DNA of 64,000 bases from DATKDU01 sp035512595 (lineage in GTDB: Bacteria > Planctomycetota > Planctomycetia > Pirellulales > Pirellulaceae), in NCBI GenBank assembly GCA_035512595.1, contig DATKDU010000207.1:5585-69584 (forward strand). Direction: 5' to 3'. The first letter of the stretch is position 1; every line of letters begins with the position of its first letter. The translations under genes and the position numbers were made by a program. Of this stretch, positions 47,100 to 55,319 are shown piece after piece. The notes beneath the pieces are model-generated. The model made no database searches. It saw nothing but the letters and a program-made list of their open reading frames with translations, and had not been told where the DNA came from.

Positions 47100-47154
47100 A
47101 ATGGACGGGGGCCGCGGGGGTGTTTCGGGACCTGACAGCCATTGGAGACAAGCC

Positions 47155-48159
47155 ATGCCAGCCAACGTCGGCGAGATGTTCTACTACGGAGAGATTCCCT
47201 GGCACGGCAACGGAACCGAAGTGGAGGCGCCGCTCGATTTCGCGTCTGCTGTCAAGTCTGCGGGCCTCGACTGGCAGGTGGCAAGCATCGACTTGCAAAC
47301 GGCGGAAGATCCGCCCTCTCCCGCGGCCAGCCGGCAGGCGATTGTCCGCACCGACCGCCAGCCCGGCGACGTGGGCCGAGTGGTCGGGGTCGTCCATCCT
47401 GGCTTCCGTACGCTTCAGAACCATGACGCCGCGATGATCTTTGATTCGCTGTTTGGCCACGGTGAGCGGGTTTACCACACCGGCGGCTACTTGAACGACG
47501 GCCAGGTGGTGTGGCTGATGGCCAAACTGAACCGGCGGCTGTCGATCGGGACCAAGGACGACGTCGAGCCCTACGCCCTGATGGTCAACAGCCACGACGG
47601 CTCGTATCCCTTTTCGCTGAGCCTGACCACGATCCGGGTGGTCTGCCAGAACACGATCAACTTTGCGCTCCGGGAGTGTGACGTGCCCAAGTTCCGCCGG
47701 GCACACAAGGGGACCCCGAAGATGCACAAAGAGGCGGCCGCTGCCTATTGGAATCAAGTGCTGGGGGAGCTGGATCGGTTGGAGCAGGAGTTTCGCCAGC
47801 TCGCCCTTCGCCCCTGCTCGGACGAGCAAGTCCACCGGGCGCTCGAGAGTTTGTTCCCCTTGCCCAAGCCACTCGGCCTCGACCCGTCATTGCAACAGCA
47901 GCGGGCCTATGAGACTCGGCGAGAAACCGTCGAGCGCAGCCGCGCCATGATCCGCACGTTGCGGGAGTCCGGCGTGGGGTCCGACTTGACGACGGCCAGG
48001 GGCACATTCTGGGGGGTACTGAACGCGATTACCGAGTACGTCGATCATCACCACGACTGCCAGGGGAGCCGGCTGGCGTATTCCTTGCTGGGGACGGGGA
48101 GCGCCATCAAGGCAAAGGCGTACCGGGTGATTCACGAGATGGCAAATCCGCCCGCGTGA
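47155..48159 (+). CDS. DUF932/TIGR03299 phage-plasmid-like protein
   Basis: A 334-aa protein of the DUF932 family (phage/plasmid-like TIGR03299). Landmarks: the N-terminal 'WHGNGTEVE' patch, the 'FRTLQNHDAAMIFDSLFG' segment, 'YALMVNSHDGSYPFSLSLTT' and 'IRVVCQNTINFAL', with the central I/V-R-V-V-C-x-N-T. The family is found almost only in phages, plasmids and islands; function unknown. GGAGA before the ATG. It is a typical core gene of integrated plasmid-like elements and supports that reading of the island. Confidence 0.9.
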   Translation: MPANVGEMFYYGEIPWHGNGTEVEAPLDFASAVKSAGLDWQVASIDLQTAEDPPSPAASRQAIVRTDRQPGDVGRVVGVVHPGFRTLQNHDAAMIFDSLFGHGERVYHTGGYLNDGQVVWLMAKLNRRLSIGTKDDVEPYALMVNSHDGSYPFSLSLTTIRVVCQNTINFALRECDVPKFRRAHKGTPKMHKEAAAAYWNQVLGELDRLEQEFRQLALRPCSDEQVHRALESLFPLPKPLGLDPSLQQQRAYETRRETVERSRAMIRTLRESGVGSDLTTARGTFWGVLNAITEYVDHHHDCQGSRLAYSLLGTGSAIKAKAYRVIHEMANPPA

Positions 48160-48403
48160 ACTAACACTGCTGTTTTCGCGCCTAGGGCATGCGACCTCAT
48201 TCTGTAGGCGCGCTCGGTGTCAACGGGATACCTTATAAGTCGGCCCGCGACATCGCCTAGCGAGTGCTGGCGGTGTGAAACTGGGGAAGACGTGCATGCG
48301 CGACCGGACCTTAGAGGGCGGCTGAAGGTAAACCCAAACGGTGGAGCTGTCCGCCGGGGCCCCTCGGGCGCGGGCGCGCGAGGGCAATCGAGCGGAGGAG
48401 ATC

Positions 48404-49423
48404 GTGCAGGGCCGACCACCCAAAGAAGGTCCTCGGCGACCATCACAACTTACCGCAGGGCAGTTGAAGGATCCGCAGACGCGATTGCAGCGGCTGGCAG
48501 GCGTGCTGCAGATTTACTGCCGTTCGTTGATTTGGTCAATGAACGAGTTGCGCGGCTGGAAGCTCGGTGAGCCGCGCTGCCGCTTTGTGCTCTTGGAGGA
48601 AGAGTTGTGGGACCTGGGGATCGAAACAGTGGAGGATTTTTACTTTGCCGGCTGGGGCCAGCACACGGCAATTCTCAGGGCCCGCAAGCGCAGCCGGTCA
48701 TTTGAGGGAAGTTTCAGCAAGTGCCGACTGAGGGAAAACTTAAAGCGCGTTAAGGGTCGGCGACGGCCGCAAATCACCCTAGTGCCGATAAGCTTGATCG
48801 ACGTGTCTAGGGGTAAGAAATCCCGCGGACCGCAAAAGGTCGTGTTCACGAATCCGGACTGGGTGAAGCTGGTCGAGTTCATTCCTGGAGTCGAACATGT
48901 CCCCTCTTACGGGATTGCGCAGCATCTCCAGCACGCCTTTCATGATGCCGAGACGCCGCTGCTAGTCGCGGGATTCAAATGGGGGGGAACGCCGCTTTTC
49001 GAGCAGTGCGGCGACTGCGTTGCGTTTGACCAGTACGCGAAATCCCGCAGACTTCGGCCAACAACGGCGATCCGAAATCTGATTACATTCCGCGACAAGC
49101 AACTGGCCGAAATCGAGTCCGCCAGCCGGCAGCATGCGCAGCGTCCGCCGCCGACGCCCGAGGAGGAGGATGTGCTCATTGCCATGCTCGAACTTGGTGC
49201 GACGGACGCAAATCGGCGAACAACGAGCGACAAGATTGCCACTCATCGATCGAAAGGAGCTGGGAAAATGTCGCCACCATTGCGTGTCATCGCCCGTCTG
49301 GGGCGCATGGGTCTCGTGGAGAGCAAAAAGGGTGTTGGCGGCGGGTGCTGGCTGACCTTGTCCGGCAAGTGCCGAGCCGAACAGATACTGCATGCCAAAA
49401 AAGATGTCATAAATCGAGCATAG
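48404..49423 (+). CDS. Island protein with C-terminal winged-helix-like region
   Basis: A 339-aa protein that starts at a GTG with AGGAG five bases upstream; the open frame begins at an earlier GTG (48341). The body has 'RPPKEGPRRPSQL' at the start, a helical middle and 'VKLVEFIPGVEHVPSYGIAQHL'. The C-terminus (TSDKIATHRSKGAGKMSPPL...'VIARLGRMGLVESKKGVGGG') looks like a winged helix with a wing loop. It is probably DNA-binding. I do not recognise the family. Confidence 0.65.
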   Translation: MQGRPPKEGPRRPSQLTAGQLKDPQTRLQRLAGVLQIYCRSLIWSMNELRGWKLGEPRCRFVLLEEELWDLGIETVEDFYFAGWGQHTAILRARKRSRSFEGSFSKCRLRENLKRVKGRRRPQITLVPISLIDVSRGKKSRGPQKVVFTNPDWVKLVEFIPGVEHVPSYGIAQHLQHAFHDAETPLLVAGFKWGGTPLFEQCGDCVAFDQYAKSRRLRPTTAIRNLITFRDKQLAEIESASRQHAQRPPPTPEEEDVLIAMLELGATDANRRTTSDKIATHRSKGAGKMSPPLRVIARLGRMGLVESKKGVGGGCWLTLSGKCRAEQILHAKKDVINRA

Positions 49424-49507
49424 TTCGTCGTCGGGGTTGGTCACACAATTCGCCTGAGAGTACGGCAGGCACTGGGCTTGCCGAGAACTTCCTCAGGGAG
49501 AATGAAG

Positions 49508-49744
49508 ATGACCACTTCTTTGCCCGAACCCCAGGGGCGCCTTCTCGATGTTCGGGAAGTGTCAGCGATTTGCCACTGCAGCGTCAGGCACGTGTACCGC
49601 ATGGCCGACGCCGGAAAAATGCCCCCGCCCGTGAAGCTGGGGGCGCTCGTCAGGTGGAGGGCCGCAGAAGTCGAAGCCTGGATCGCCGGCGGCTGCCGAC
49701 CGGTCCGCTCCGTCGCCGCGAAAAGGGTCGCCCACCATGCGTAG
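49508..49744 (+). CDS. AlpA/Xis-like helix-turn-helix protein
   Basis: A 78-aa single-domain MerR-type DNA-binding protein. 'LLDVREVSAICHCSVRHVYRM' is the recognition helix-turn-helix and 'PPVKLGALVRWRAAEVEAWIA' is the wing and dimer part, the AlpA/excisionase pattern. GGGAGA lies six bases before the ATG. AlpA proteins of P4-like satellites activate integrase or excision; that is the likely role here. It overlaps the next gene by 8 bp. Confidence 0.85.
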   Translation: MTTSLPEPQGRLLDVREVSAICHCSVRHVYRMADAGKMPPPVKLGALVRWRAAEVEAWIAGGCRPVRSVAAKRVAHHA

Positions 49745-50183
49745 CGACGATCCGCGCCGCGACGGTGCTGCTGAGGGTCGCCGCCGCAAGGATGCGGCCC
49801 TCTCCCACCTGGAACTCCGGCGGGCCGCCTTCATCCGGCGTGCCCGCCGGGAGTTTCTCCACGTCCTCTTGGCCCGCGGCTCGGCGACCAGCGACGACCT
49901 GCGGCAGCGGCTGGAGCTGCCGGAGGGGATCGATCCCAAAGTCTTCGGAGCAGTCCCTGGCGCGCTGGCAAAAGCCGGCATCATCGCCCAGGACGGATTC
50001 GCGACGACCGCCCGGCCGGAGGCACACGCCCGGCCGGTGGGGATCTGGAAGCTGGTGAACCGCCAGCTTGCGGAGAAGTGGCTGGCTGAGAATCGCGACT
50101 GCGGCAGTCAGGCCAGCCGCCACGACGGCGACCAGGGGCTGCTGTTCGATCAGATCCCGAAACGCCAGGAGCCGCGGTGGTAG
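49737..50183 (+). CDS. Small island protein, winged-helix-like
   Basis: A 148-aa basic protein. A helical N-terminus (LRRAAFIRRARREFLHVLLARG) is followed by 'SATSDDLRQRLELPEGIDPKVF' and 'ALAKAGIIAQDGF', a winged-helix-like arrangement. The C-terminal LLFDQIPKRQEPRW is polar. Overlap with the AlpA-like gene and a 27-bp gap to prim-pol place it in the replication operon. It may be a replication regulator or accessory; the family is not recognised. Confidence 0.65.
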   Translation: MRSDDPRRDGAAEGRRRKDAALSHLELRRAAFIRRARREFLHVLLARGSATSDDLRQRLELPEGIDPKVFGAVPGALAKAGIIAQDGFATTARPEAHARPVGIWKLVNRQLAEKWLAENRDCGSQASRHDGDQGLLFDQIPKRQEPRW

Positions 50184-50210
50184 CCGCGGCTCCTGGCAGG
50201 AGGTTGTGCA

Positions 50211-51620
50211 GTGCCTCCAAAGAGTGCAATGCGTAGTGTAACTACGGCCGCCGCCGCTTCGCAATCGTCGGCGGCTGTTTTGATTCCAACTCCGCAACGG
50301 TCGTTACTCGACGCTGCCCGCGGTTATCGGCGGTGGGGCTGGTCGGTGATTCCCACGCGGGCCGACAATTACAAAGAGTCGTTGGTGCCATGGACGAAGT
50401 ACCAGCAGGAATCGGCGCCAATCCGGGACATCGAGAAATGGTTTGCCAGCGACGCGACTGGTGGGGTCGCCGTGATACTCGGGCCTGCTTCAGGCGGGTT
50501 GGCATGCCGCGATTTCGACGACCCTGCTGCCTACCAGTCGTGGCAGAGCAAAAACACAGATCTGTCGAGCCGGCTCCCTACGGTCAAGACGCGACGCGGC
50601 TACCACGTGTACTTTCGGGTAGCGCCCGATGCGATGTTCAATCTACGCAGCGGGCTAAAGAAGTGGGGAGTTGGCGCTATCGTGCTCGGCGACGGTGAAC
50701 TGCGTGCGGATCATGGGTGCTATACGGTATTGCCGCCGACGCCGTTTCCGGACGGTCGGTACACATGGTTGATTCCTGCGACAGGAAGTCCGTCGCAAGT
50801 TGATCTATTCACGTCGGGATTACTTCCCCCAAAGGTGGTAGACCAAGTTCTTTTGAAAGTTGACACAGAGGACACAGACGACGCAGGACTACCCAGAAGA
50901 CTCAAGCCATTGGTGGAGCCCTGTCTGACTGCGAGAAATGAATCACCAAACCACCATCACCACCATCTGCCGGCCCCCTCGCGCGCGGCCCCTGACGGAT
51001 TCCCGAAGCAGCAACAATCCAACCCCAAGGGGTCGCCTCACTGGACACGCGACGGACAAGGGACGCTCAAGCAGGAGATTGACCAGATCATCGCTCGCAC
51101 GATCCCGACTTCTGAGCACACGCGGAATCGCCAGCTCTTTTTGCTGGCCCGTGAGTTGAAGTCGCTGCCACAGTATTGCATGGCGTCTCCTGAAGGCATG
51201 GAAGGCGTTGTGCGGGAGTGGCATCAACGTGCGCTGCCCGCAATCGCGACGAAAAGTTGGCTGGTGACTTGGACGGAGTTCAAGCAAGCCTGGAAAAAGG
51301 TGAAGCATCTCAAGGGACGGGAGCCGCTGCGGATGATGTTCTCTCAGGCTATGCAACGGGATCTGCCTAAATGTGCAGAGCGGTTCGCCGACGATCCGCA
51401 GGCGCAGTGGCTGATTGCCCTTTGCCGCGAACTCCAGGAGGCGGCGCCTGGCAAGCCCTTTTATTTGTCCTGCCGCGCCGCCGGAGAACTGGTAAAGCTC
51501 AGTCATACCGCGGCGAACACACTGATTTGCGGACTGGTCGAGGAGGAAATCCTCAAGCTGGTCAAAAAGGGAGATCATCGAGCGCGACAGGCCAGCGAGT
51601 TTCGGTACCTCGGGGATTGA
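50211..51620 (+). CDS. Prim-pol-type replication protein
   Basis: A 469-aa protein with an N-terminal bifunctional primase/polymerase domain. 'LLDAARGYRRWGWSVIPTRA' starts the fold, followed by 'WFASDATGGVAVILGPASGG', catalytic DFDDPAAY (Asp-x-Asp) and 'RRGYHVYFRV' (His). A DUF3987/helicase part is lacking, but the C-terminal half has a helical region and a winged-helix-like end ('LSHTAANTLICGLVEEEILKLVKKG'). Prim-pols of this type prime replication of satellites and plasmids. It heads a module with XRE regulator and integrase. Confidence 0.88.
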   Translation: MPPKSAMRSVTTAAAASQSSAAVLIPTPQRSLLDAARGYRRWGWSVIPTRADNYKESLVPWTKYQQESAPIRDIEKWFASDATGGVAVILGPASGGLACRDFDDPAAYQSWQSKNTDLSSRLPTVKTRRGYHVYFRVAPDAMFNLRSGLKKWGVGAIVLGDGELRADHGCYTVLPPTPFPDGRYTWLIPATGSPSQVDLFTSGLLPPKVVDQVLLKVDTEDTDDAGLPRRLKPLVEPCLTARNESPNHHHHHLPAPSRAAPDGFPKQQQSNPKGSPHWTRDGQGTLKQEIDQIIARTIPTSEHTRNRQLFLLARELKSLPQYCMASPEGMEGVVREWHQRALPAIATKSWLVTWTEFKQAWKKVKHLKGREPLRMMFSQAMQRDLPKCAERFADDPQAQWLIALCRELQEAAPGKPFYLSCRAAGELVKLSHTAANTLICGLVEEEILKLVKKGDHRARQASEFRYLGD

Positions 51621-51631
51621 CGAGTAGTGGA

Positions 51632-51669
51632 TTGACAGCCACCAATGAAATGTGTAATATCTGTTACAC
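51632..51669 (+). promoter_or_regulatory. Promoter with overlapping operator upstream of the XRE gene
   Basis: TTGACA (51632-51637), 17-bp spacer, TAATAT (51655-51660). A perfect inverted repeat GTGTAA-TATCTG-TTACAC (51652-51669) covers the -10 and start region. The ATG at 51671 follows immediately, so the mRNA would be nearly leaderless. The XRE product is the likely binder. Confidence 0.8.
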
Positions 51670-51670
51670 T

Positions 51671-52033
51671 ATGAGCAAGCATCCTTTGATGACTGACGTG
51701 TTGCGGAAAACAATCAATAAAAGCGGCGAGTACTTCTTGACGCTGGAACAGGCGACCGGAATCAAGCGGCAGTCGCTCATGAAATTCGCCCGTGGCGAGC
51801 AGTCGCTGCGGCTGGACATGGCTGACAAGCTGGCGGAGTTTTTTGGGTTGGTACTCACGGAAGATTCCCGCCGGCCCGCCAAAGGGAGCAAGCAGTTGCA
51901 GCAAGCAGCGAGGACCAGGAAGCTGCGGAGTCTCGCTGAACTGGCCAAGCAGGGGCTGGAGGCCGTGAAGGTCAAGGATTTCGGCACGGTGAAAAAGATC
52001 CTCAACAAGATTCAGAGGCTGGGGGACGTCTAG
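51671..52033 (+). CDS. XRE-family transcriptional regulator
   Basis: A 120-aa protein with an N-terminal HTH_3-type domain: LRKTINKSGEYFLTLEQATG (first helices), IKRQSLMKFARGEQSLRLDM (recognition helix and turn), 'DKLAEFFGLVLT'. The C-terminal 40 residues form a basic helical tail. The start directly follows the operator palindrome, implying autoregulation. It lies between prim-pol and integrase and resembles the lysogeny-type control of satellite elements. A downstream ATG (51689) is a less likely start. Confidence 0.85.
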   Translation: MSKHPLMTDVLRKTINKSGEYFLTLEQATGIKRQSLMKFARGEQSLRLDMADKLAEFFGLVLTEDSRRPAKGSKQLQQAARTRKLRSLAELAKQGLEAVKVKDFGTVKKILNKIQRLGDV

Positions 52034-52067
52034 CGTTCTCCGTTACTTGACGAAGGTCAGAATCAAC

Positions 52068-53855
52068 ATGGCTAGTGTATACCGCGAAACGTTCACTAAA
52101 CCGCTGCCGGCTGGCGCCGAGACCATTGTCCGCAAGGGGGAGCGATTGGCTCGGTGGAAGGACGCCAAGGGGAAGGTGAGGACCTCGCCCGTTACGACCG
52201 GCAAGGACGGTACCGAGCGGATTGTGGTCATGGCGGCGACGTACACGGCGAAGTACCGCGACGCCAACCACAATTTGTGCAAGGTCTCGACTGGTTGCCG
52301 TGACGAAACGAATGCGCGCCAGGTGCTGGCCGAGCTGCTCAAACGTGTCGAGCGGGTCAAGGCATTGATGCTGACGCCGGCGGAAGACGCCATGATTGAT
52401 CACCGGAAGCGACCGTTGGCGGAGCACATTTCGGCCTACCTGACCTACTTGGAGTCGTGCAACGCCTCGCCAGTCCATCGGGAGAACGTCGAGCGCTGCC
52501 TGACGGTCCTGGCTGCCGACTGCAAGTTCGAGAATCTGTCGGACTTCCGACGGGAGTCTCTGGAAATCTGGCTCGTCCAGCAATCGAAGGTGCGGAAGAG
52601 CCCCGAAGGGAAGGAGATTTGGACCAAGAGCGCTCGGACGCGCAATTCTTACCGGGCAGCCATCGTCGCCTTCTGCAACTGGTGCGTGGCCACCGAACGG
52701 TTGCTGGCCAACCCGTTCACACGGGTAGCCAAGGCTGACGAAAAGTCCGATCCACGGCGGCACCGGCGGGCGCTGACCGAGGAGGAGCTCGGGCGGCTGC
52801 TTGTAGTGGCGAGGATGAGGCCGCTGGCTGAGTGCGGCCGCGACACGGTCAAGCGGCAGGAGCCCGACGCCGACGAAGGGAAGCGGGGCGGCTGGACCTA
52901 TGCCCCGCTCAATTACAAAGACCTGGAGTCGGCAACGGCCAAGGCGCGGGAGCGGCTCGCCAAGCACCCGCTCAAGATCGCGGAGCTGGAGGCGGTTGGC
53001 CAGGAGCGGGCCATGATCTACAAGACGCTGGTGCTGACCGGCCTGCGGAAGGGAGAGCTGGCGTCGCTGACTGTGGGGCAATTGCACCTTGACGGCCCGC
53101 GACCTTACGCCGAACTTGATGCCGCCGACGAGAAGAACCGCCAGGGCTCACAGATTCCGCTACGGCGCGATTTGGCGGACGAACTTGCTTTGTGGGTTGA
53201 GGAGAAGCGAAATCGCCTCCAAAGTAGTCCAGGAGCGTCTGAGGGGCATATTTGTCTGCCGATGACTGCAGCGACCATCCTGCCAGCCGATACTCCCCTG
53301 TTCGACGTGCCGGACGGGCTAATCCGGATTCTCGATCGCGACCTGAAGGCCGCCGGGATTCCCAAAAAGGACCAGCGGGGAAAGACGGTCGATGTTCACG
53401 CCCTGCGGCACAGCTTCGGCACGCTGCTGTCGAAGGGGGGCGTGGCGCCGCGGACCGCACAGGCGGCGATGCGGCACTCGTCGATCGACCTGACCATGAA
53501 CACGTACACCGATCCGAAGCTCTTGGACGTGCATGGTGCCCTCGACGCGCTCCCGCAACTCCCTCTTTCGGCGGATCCTTCTGCACGCGCAATCGATGCA
53601 AAGGCAACTGGCACCGACGACTTCGGTCCCTCGCCGCTTGTACCAACGCTTGTACCAGCGGCTGACAATCGCGGTGATTTGCTGCCATTTGCTGCCCCAT
53701 CGGCAAGCGGAGCTATGAGCAGCGAACGTCGCCAGAGCCGCGACGTAAGTGGTTGCGGTGACAAAAGAAAAAACCCGCTGCCACATTCAGACAGCGGGTG
53801 TCATCGAGAGCGACGGACGGGATTCGAACCCGCGACATCCAGCTTGGGAAGCTAG
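52068..53855 (+). CDS. Tyrosine-type site-specific integrase
   Basis: A 595-aa phage-type tyrosine recombinase. N-terminal SAM-like core-binding domain ('LAEHISAYLTYLESCNASPVH', with 'NSYRAAIVAFCNWCVATERL') precedes the catalytic domain with LTGLRKGELASL (Arg), VHALRHSFGTLL (His-x-x-Arg), RHSSIDLTMNTYTD (His and the nucleophile Tyr). The ATG at 52068 is preferred over a TTG upstream. The frame continues through a 3' tail, reading RRTGFEPATSSLGS from the antisense of the tRNA-Gly gene, so the last residues come from the att site. It should catalyse integration at tRNA-Gly(CCC). Confidence 0.95.
   Translation: MASVYRETFTKPLPAGAETIVRKGERLARWKDAKGKVRTSPVTTGKDGTERIVVMAATYTAKYRDANHNLCKVSTGCRDETNARQVLAELLKRVERVKALMLTPAEDAMIDHRKRPLAEHISAYLTYLESCNASPVHRENVERCLTVLAADCKFENLSDFRRESLEIWLVQQSKVRKSPEGKEIWTKSARTRNSYRAAIVAFCNWCVATERLLANPFTRVAKADEKSDPRRHRRALTEEELGRLLVVARMRPLAECGRDTVKRQEPDADEGKRGGWTYAPLNYKDLESATAKARERLAKHPLKIAELEAVGQERAMIYKTLVLTGLRKGELASLTVGQLHLDGPRPYAELDAADEKNRQGSQIPLRRDLADELALWVEEKRNRLQSSPGASEGHICLPMTAATILPADTPLFDVPDGLIRILDRDLKAAGIPKKDQRGKTVDVHALRHSFGTLLSKGGVAPRTAQAAMRHSSIDLTMNTYTDPKLLDVHGALDALPQLPLSADPSARAIDAKATGTDDFGPSPLVPTLVPAADNRGDLLPFAAPSASGAMSSERRQSRDVSGCGDKRKNPLPHSDSGCHRERRTGFEPATSSLGS
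53807..53852. repeat. attR within tRNA-Gly
   Basis: Direct repeat of 33538-33583 with two mismatches. It includes the 3' end of tRNA-Gly through the anticodon stem. Integrase stop codon lies just past its end. Confidence 0.9.
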
Positions 53856-53881
53856 TGCTCTACCAACTGAGCTACCGTCGC
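53809..53881 (-). tRNA. tRNA-Gly(CCC)
   Basis: Acceptor GCGACGG pairs with CCGTCGC; D-arm GCTC...GAGC; anticodon loop TTCCCAA with anticodon CCC (reads GGG); T-arm GCGGGTTCGAATCCCGT. Discriminator U as expected for bacterial tRNA-Gly. No CCA is encoded. Its 3' half is the integration site of the island, which is restored by the element. Confidence 0.96.
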
Positions 53882-54016
53882 AATTGCTCCCTCAAATATA
53901 CCTGACCGGTTCGGCGGCGTGCAAGGAAGTGGCCGCGGCCGTTGCAGGAGCCGATGAATGCCGCCAAAATAGGCGGACGGTTTTAAGGACCTTGGCAAAC
54001 AGAACAGGTTCGCAAC

Positions 54017-54083
54017 CATCAGGGGGCTGACGCCCCCCGCTCGCCTGCAGACGCCCCCCCGCTCACCTGTTGACGCCCCGCGC
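54017..54083. repeat. CATCAGGGGGCTGACGCCCC-type repeat
   Basis: One complete unit of the repeat seen near 23265, followed by decayed partial units (GACGCCCCCCCGCTCACC, GACGCCCCGCGC). It precedes the isomerase gene. Confidence 0.8.
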
Positions 54084-54107
54084 ACCTTATTCACGAAAGG
54101 GTTCCTC

Positions 54108-55109
54108 ATGGCTCGTCCCGTCACGCTCTTTACCGGCCAGTGGGCCGATCTGTCGCTGGAAACGATGGCCCGCAAGACCAAGGAATTCGGCTACGACGGC
54201 ATCGAGCTAGCCTGCTGGGGGGACCATTTTGAGGTCGATAAGGCGCTGTCTGACGATGGTTATTGCCGGCGGAAGCGGGAGCTGCTCGAGAAGCACGGGC
54301 TCCAGTGTCATGCGATTTCCGCCCACCTCGTCGGCCAGGCGGTGTGTGACCTCATCGACGAGCGGCACAAGGCCATCCTGCCGCCGCACGTGTGGGGTGA
54401 CGGCAAGCCGGATGGCGTCAACAAGCGGGCGGCCGAGGAGCTCAAGAACACGGCGAGGGCCGCCAAGCGGTTCGGCCTTGGCGTGGTCAACGGCTTCACT
54501 GGCAGCAGCATCTGGCATCTGCTCTATAGCTTTCCGCCGGTGTCGGCGAAGATGATCGACGACGGCTTCAAACTGTTTGCCGATCGCTTTAACCCGATCC
54601 TCGACGTGTTTGCCGAGTGCGGGGTGAAGTTCGCCCTGGAAGTGCATCCGACCGAGATCGCATTTGACATTTACACGGCGGAGCGGGCTTTGGAAGCGCT
54701 GGGGCATCGCAAGGAATTTGGCTTCAACTTCGATCCCAGCCACCTCCATTGGCAGGGGATCGATTCGGTCGAATTCATCCGCGCGTTCCCGGACCGCATC
54801 TATCATTGCCACGTCAAGGACGCGATCTCCACGCTCGACGGCCGCAGCGGGATTCTGGCCAGCCATCTCAATTTCGGCGATCCCCGCCGCGGCTGGGACT
54901 TCCGCAGCCCGGGGCGCGGCACGGTCAACTTCGAGGAGATCATCCGGGCCCTCAACCAGGTCAACTACCAGGGGCCGCTGTCGGTCGAGTGGGAAGACAG
55001 CGGCATGGACCGCGAATTTGGCGCCCGCGAGGCCTGTCAGTTCGTCAAAACCAAGGATTTTGCCCCCAGCGGCCGGGCCTTCGACGCGGCATTCGAGAAG
55101 GACAAGTAG
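54108..55109 (+). CDS. Sugar-phosphate isomerase/epimerase (AP endonuclease 2 fold)
   Basis: A 333-aa TIM-barrel protein of the xylose-isomerase-like family. Opening strand [20 protein letters not shown] and '[14 protein letters not shown]', metal-binding Glu in '[15 protein letters not shown]', '[16 protein letters not shown]' (Asp-His) and 'IYHCHVKDA' (His) with 'LSVEWEDSG' (Glu) near the end. These are the usual divalent-metal ligands. The family handles sugar or inositol substrates; specificity is not predictable. The start is preceded by AAGGG. Confidence 0.92.
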   Translation: MARPVTLFTGQWADLSLETMARKTKEFGYDGIELACWGDHFEVDKALSDDGYCRRKRELLEKHGLQCHAISAHLVGQAVCDLIDERHKAILPPHVWGDGKPDGVNKRAAEELKNTARAAKRFGLGVVNGFTGSSIWHLLYSFPPVSAKMIDDGFKLFADRFNPILDVFAECGVKFALEVHPTEIAFDIYTAERALEALGHRKEFGFNFDPSHLHWQGIDSVEFIRAFPDRIYHCHVKDAISTLDGRSGILASHLNFGDPRRGWDFRSPGRGTVNFEEIIRALNQVNYQGPLSVEWEDSGMDREFGAREACQFVKTKDFAPSGRAFDAAFEKDK

Positions 55110-55205
55110 AATAAGGGGTGGGCCGGCGACCCGTGGCGGAATGTCGCGGCCCGCATCGGAAACTTGTTCCTCAGGGTCCGCACAAGGGCCAGCACCTTGG
55201 ATTTC

Positions 55206-55304
55206 TCACAGAGGCACCGAGGCACAAAGGCACAGAGAGAGAGATGCTGTGGGGTGTCGTGTTTATTCGAATGCTGCTCCGTCGCCTCGGTGCCTCGGTG
55301 CCTG
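55206..55304. repeat. Octad array hairpin (GCACCGAG type)
   Basis: Left units GCACCGAG, GCACAAAG, GCACAGAG; right arm (55284-55304) CTCGGTGC, CTCGGTGC as reverse complement. Same style as the heptads but with 8-bp period. It lies in the leader of the HExxH gene. Confidence 0.75.
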
Positions 55305-55319
55305 CCTGGTCAAGAACCA

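Larger units (their letters stand above)
33538..53852. mobile_element. tRNA-Gly-integrated genomic island with satellite-like replication module and defence operon
   Basis: Bounded by 46-bp direct repeats (two mismatches) of the tRNA-Gly(CCC) 3' half. Beside the right repeat is a tyrosine integrase, and the intact tRNA is at that end. Inside are AlpA-like and XRE regulators, prim-pol, a DUF932 protein and a type I restriction operon. No conjugation, capsid or terminase gene is visible, so it resembles an integrated plasmid or satellite rather than a complete phage or ICE. Length about 20.3 kb. Confidence 0.9.

Noticed and set aside
53809..53855. Integrase and tRNA as an assembly artefact
   Set aside because: Such antisense overlap is expected where an integrase gene ends at its own attachment site; both features are intact.
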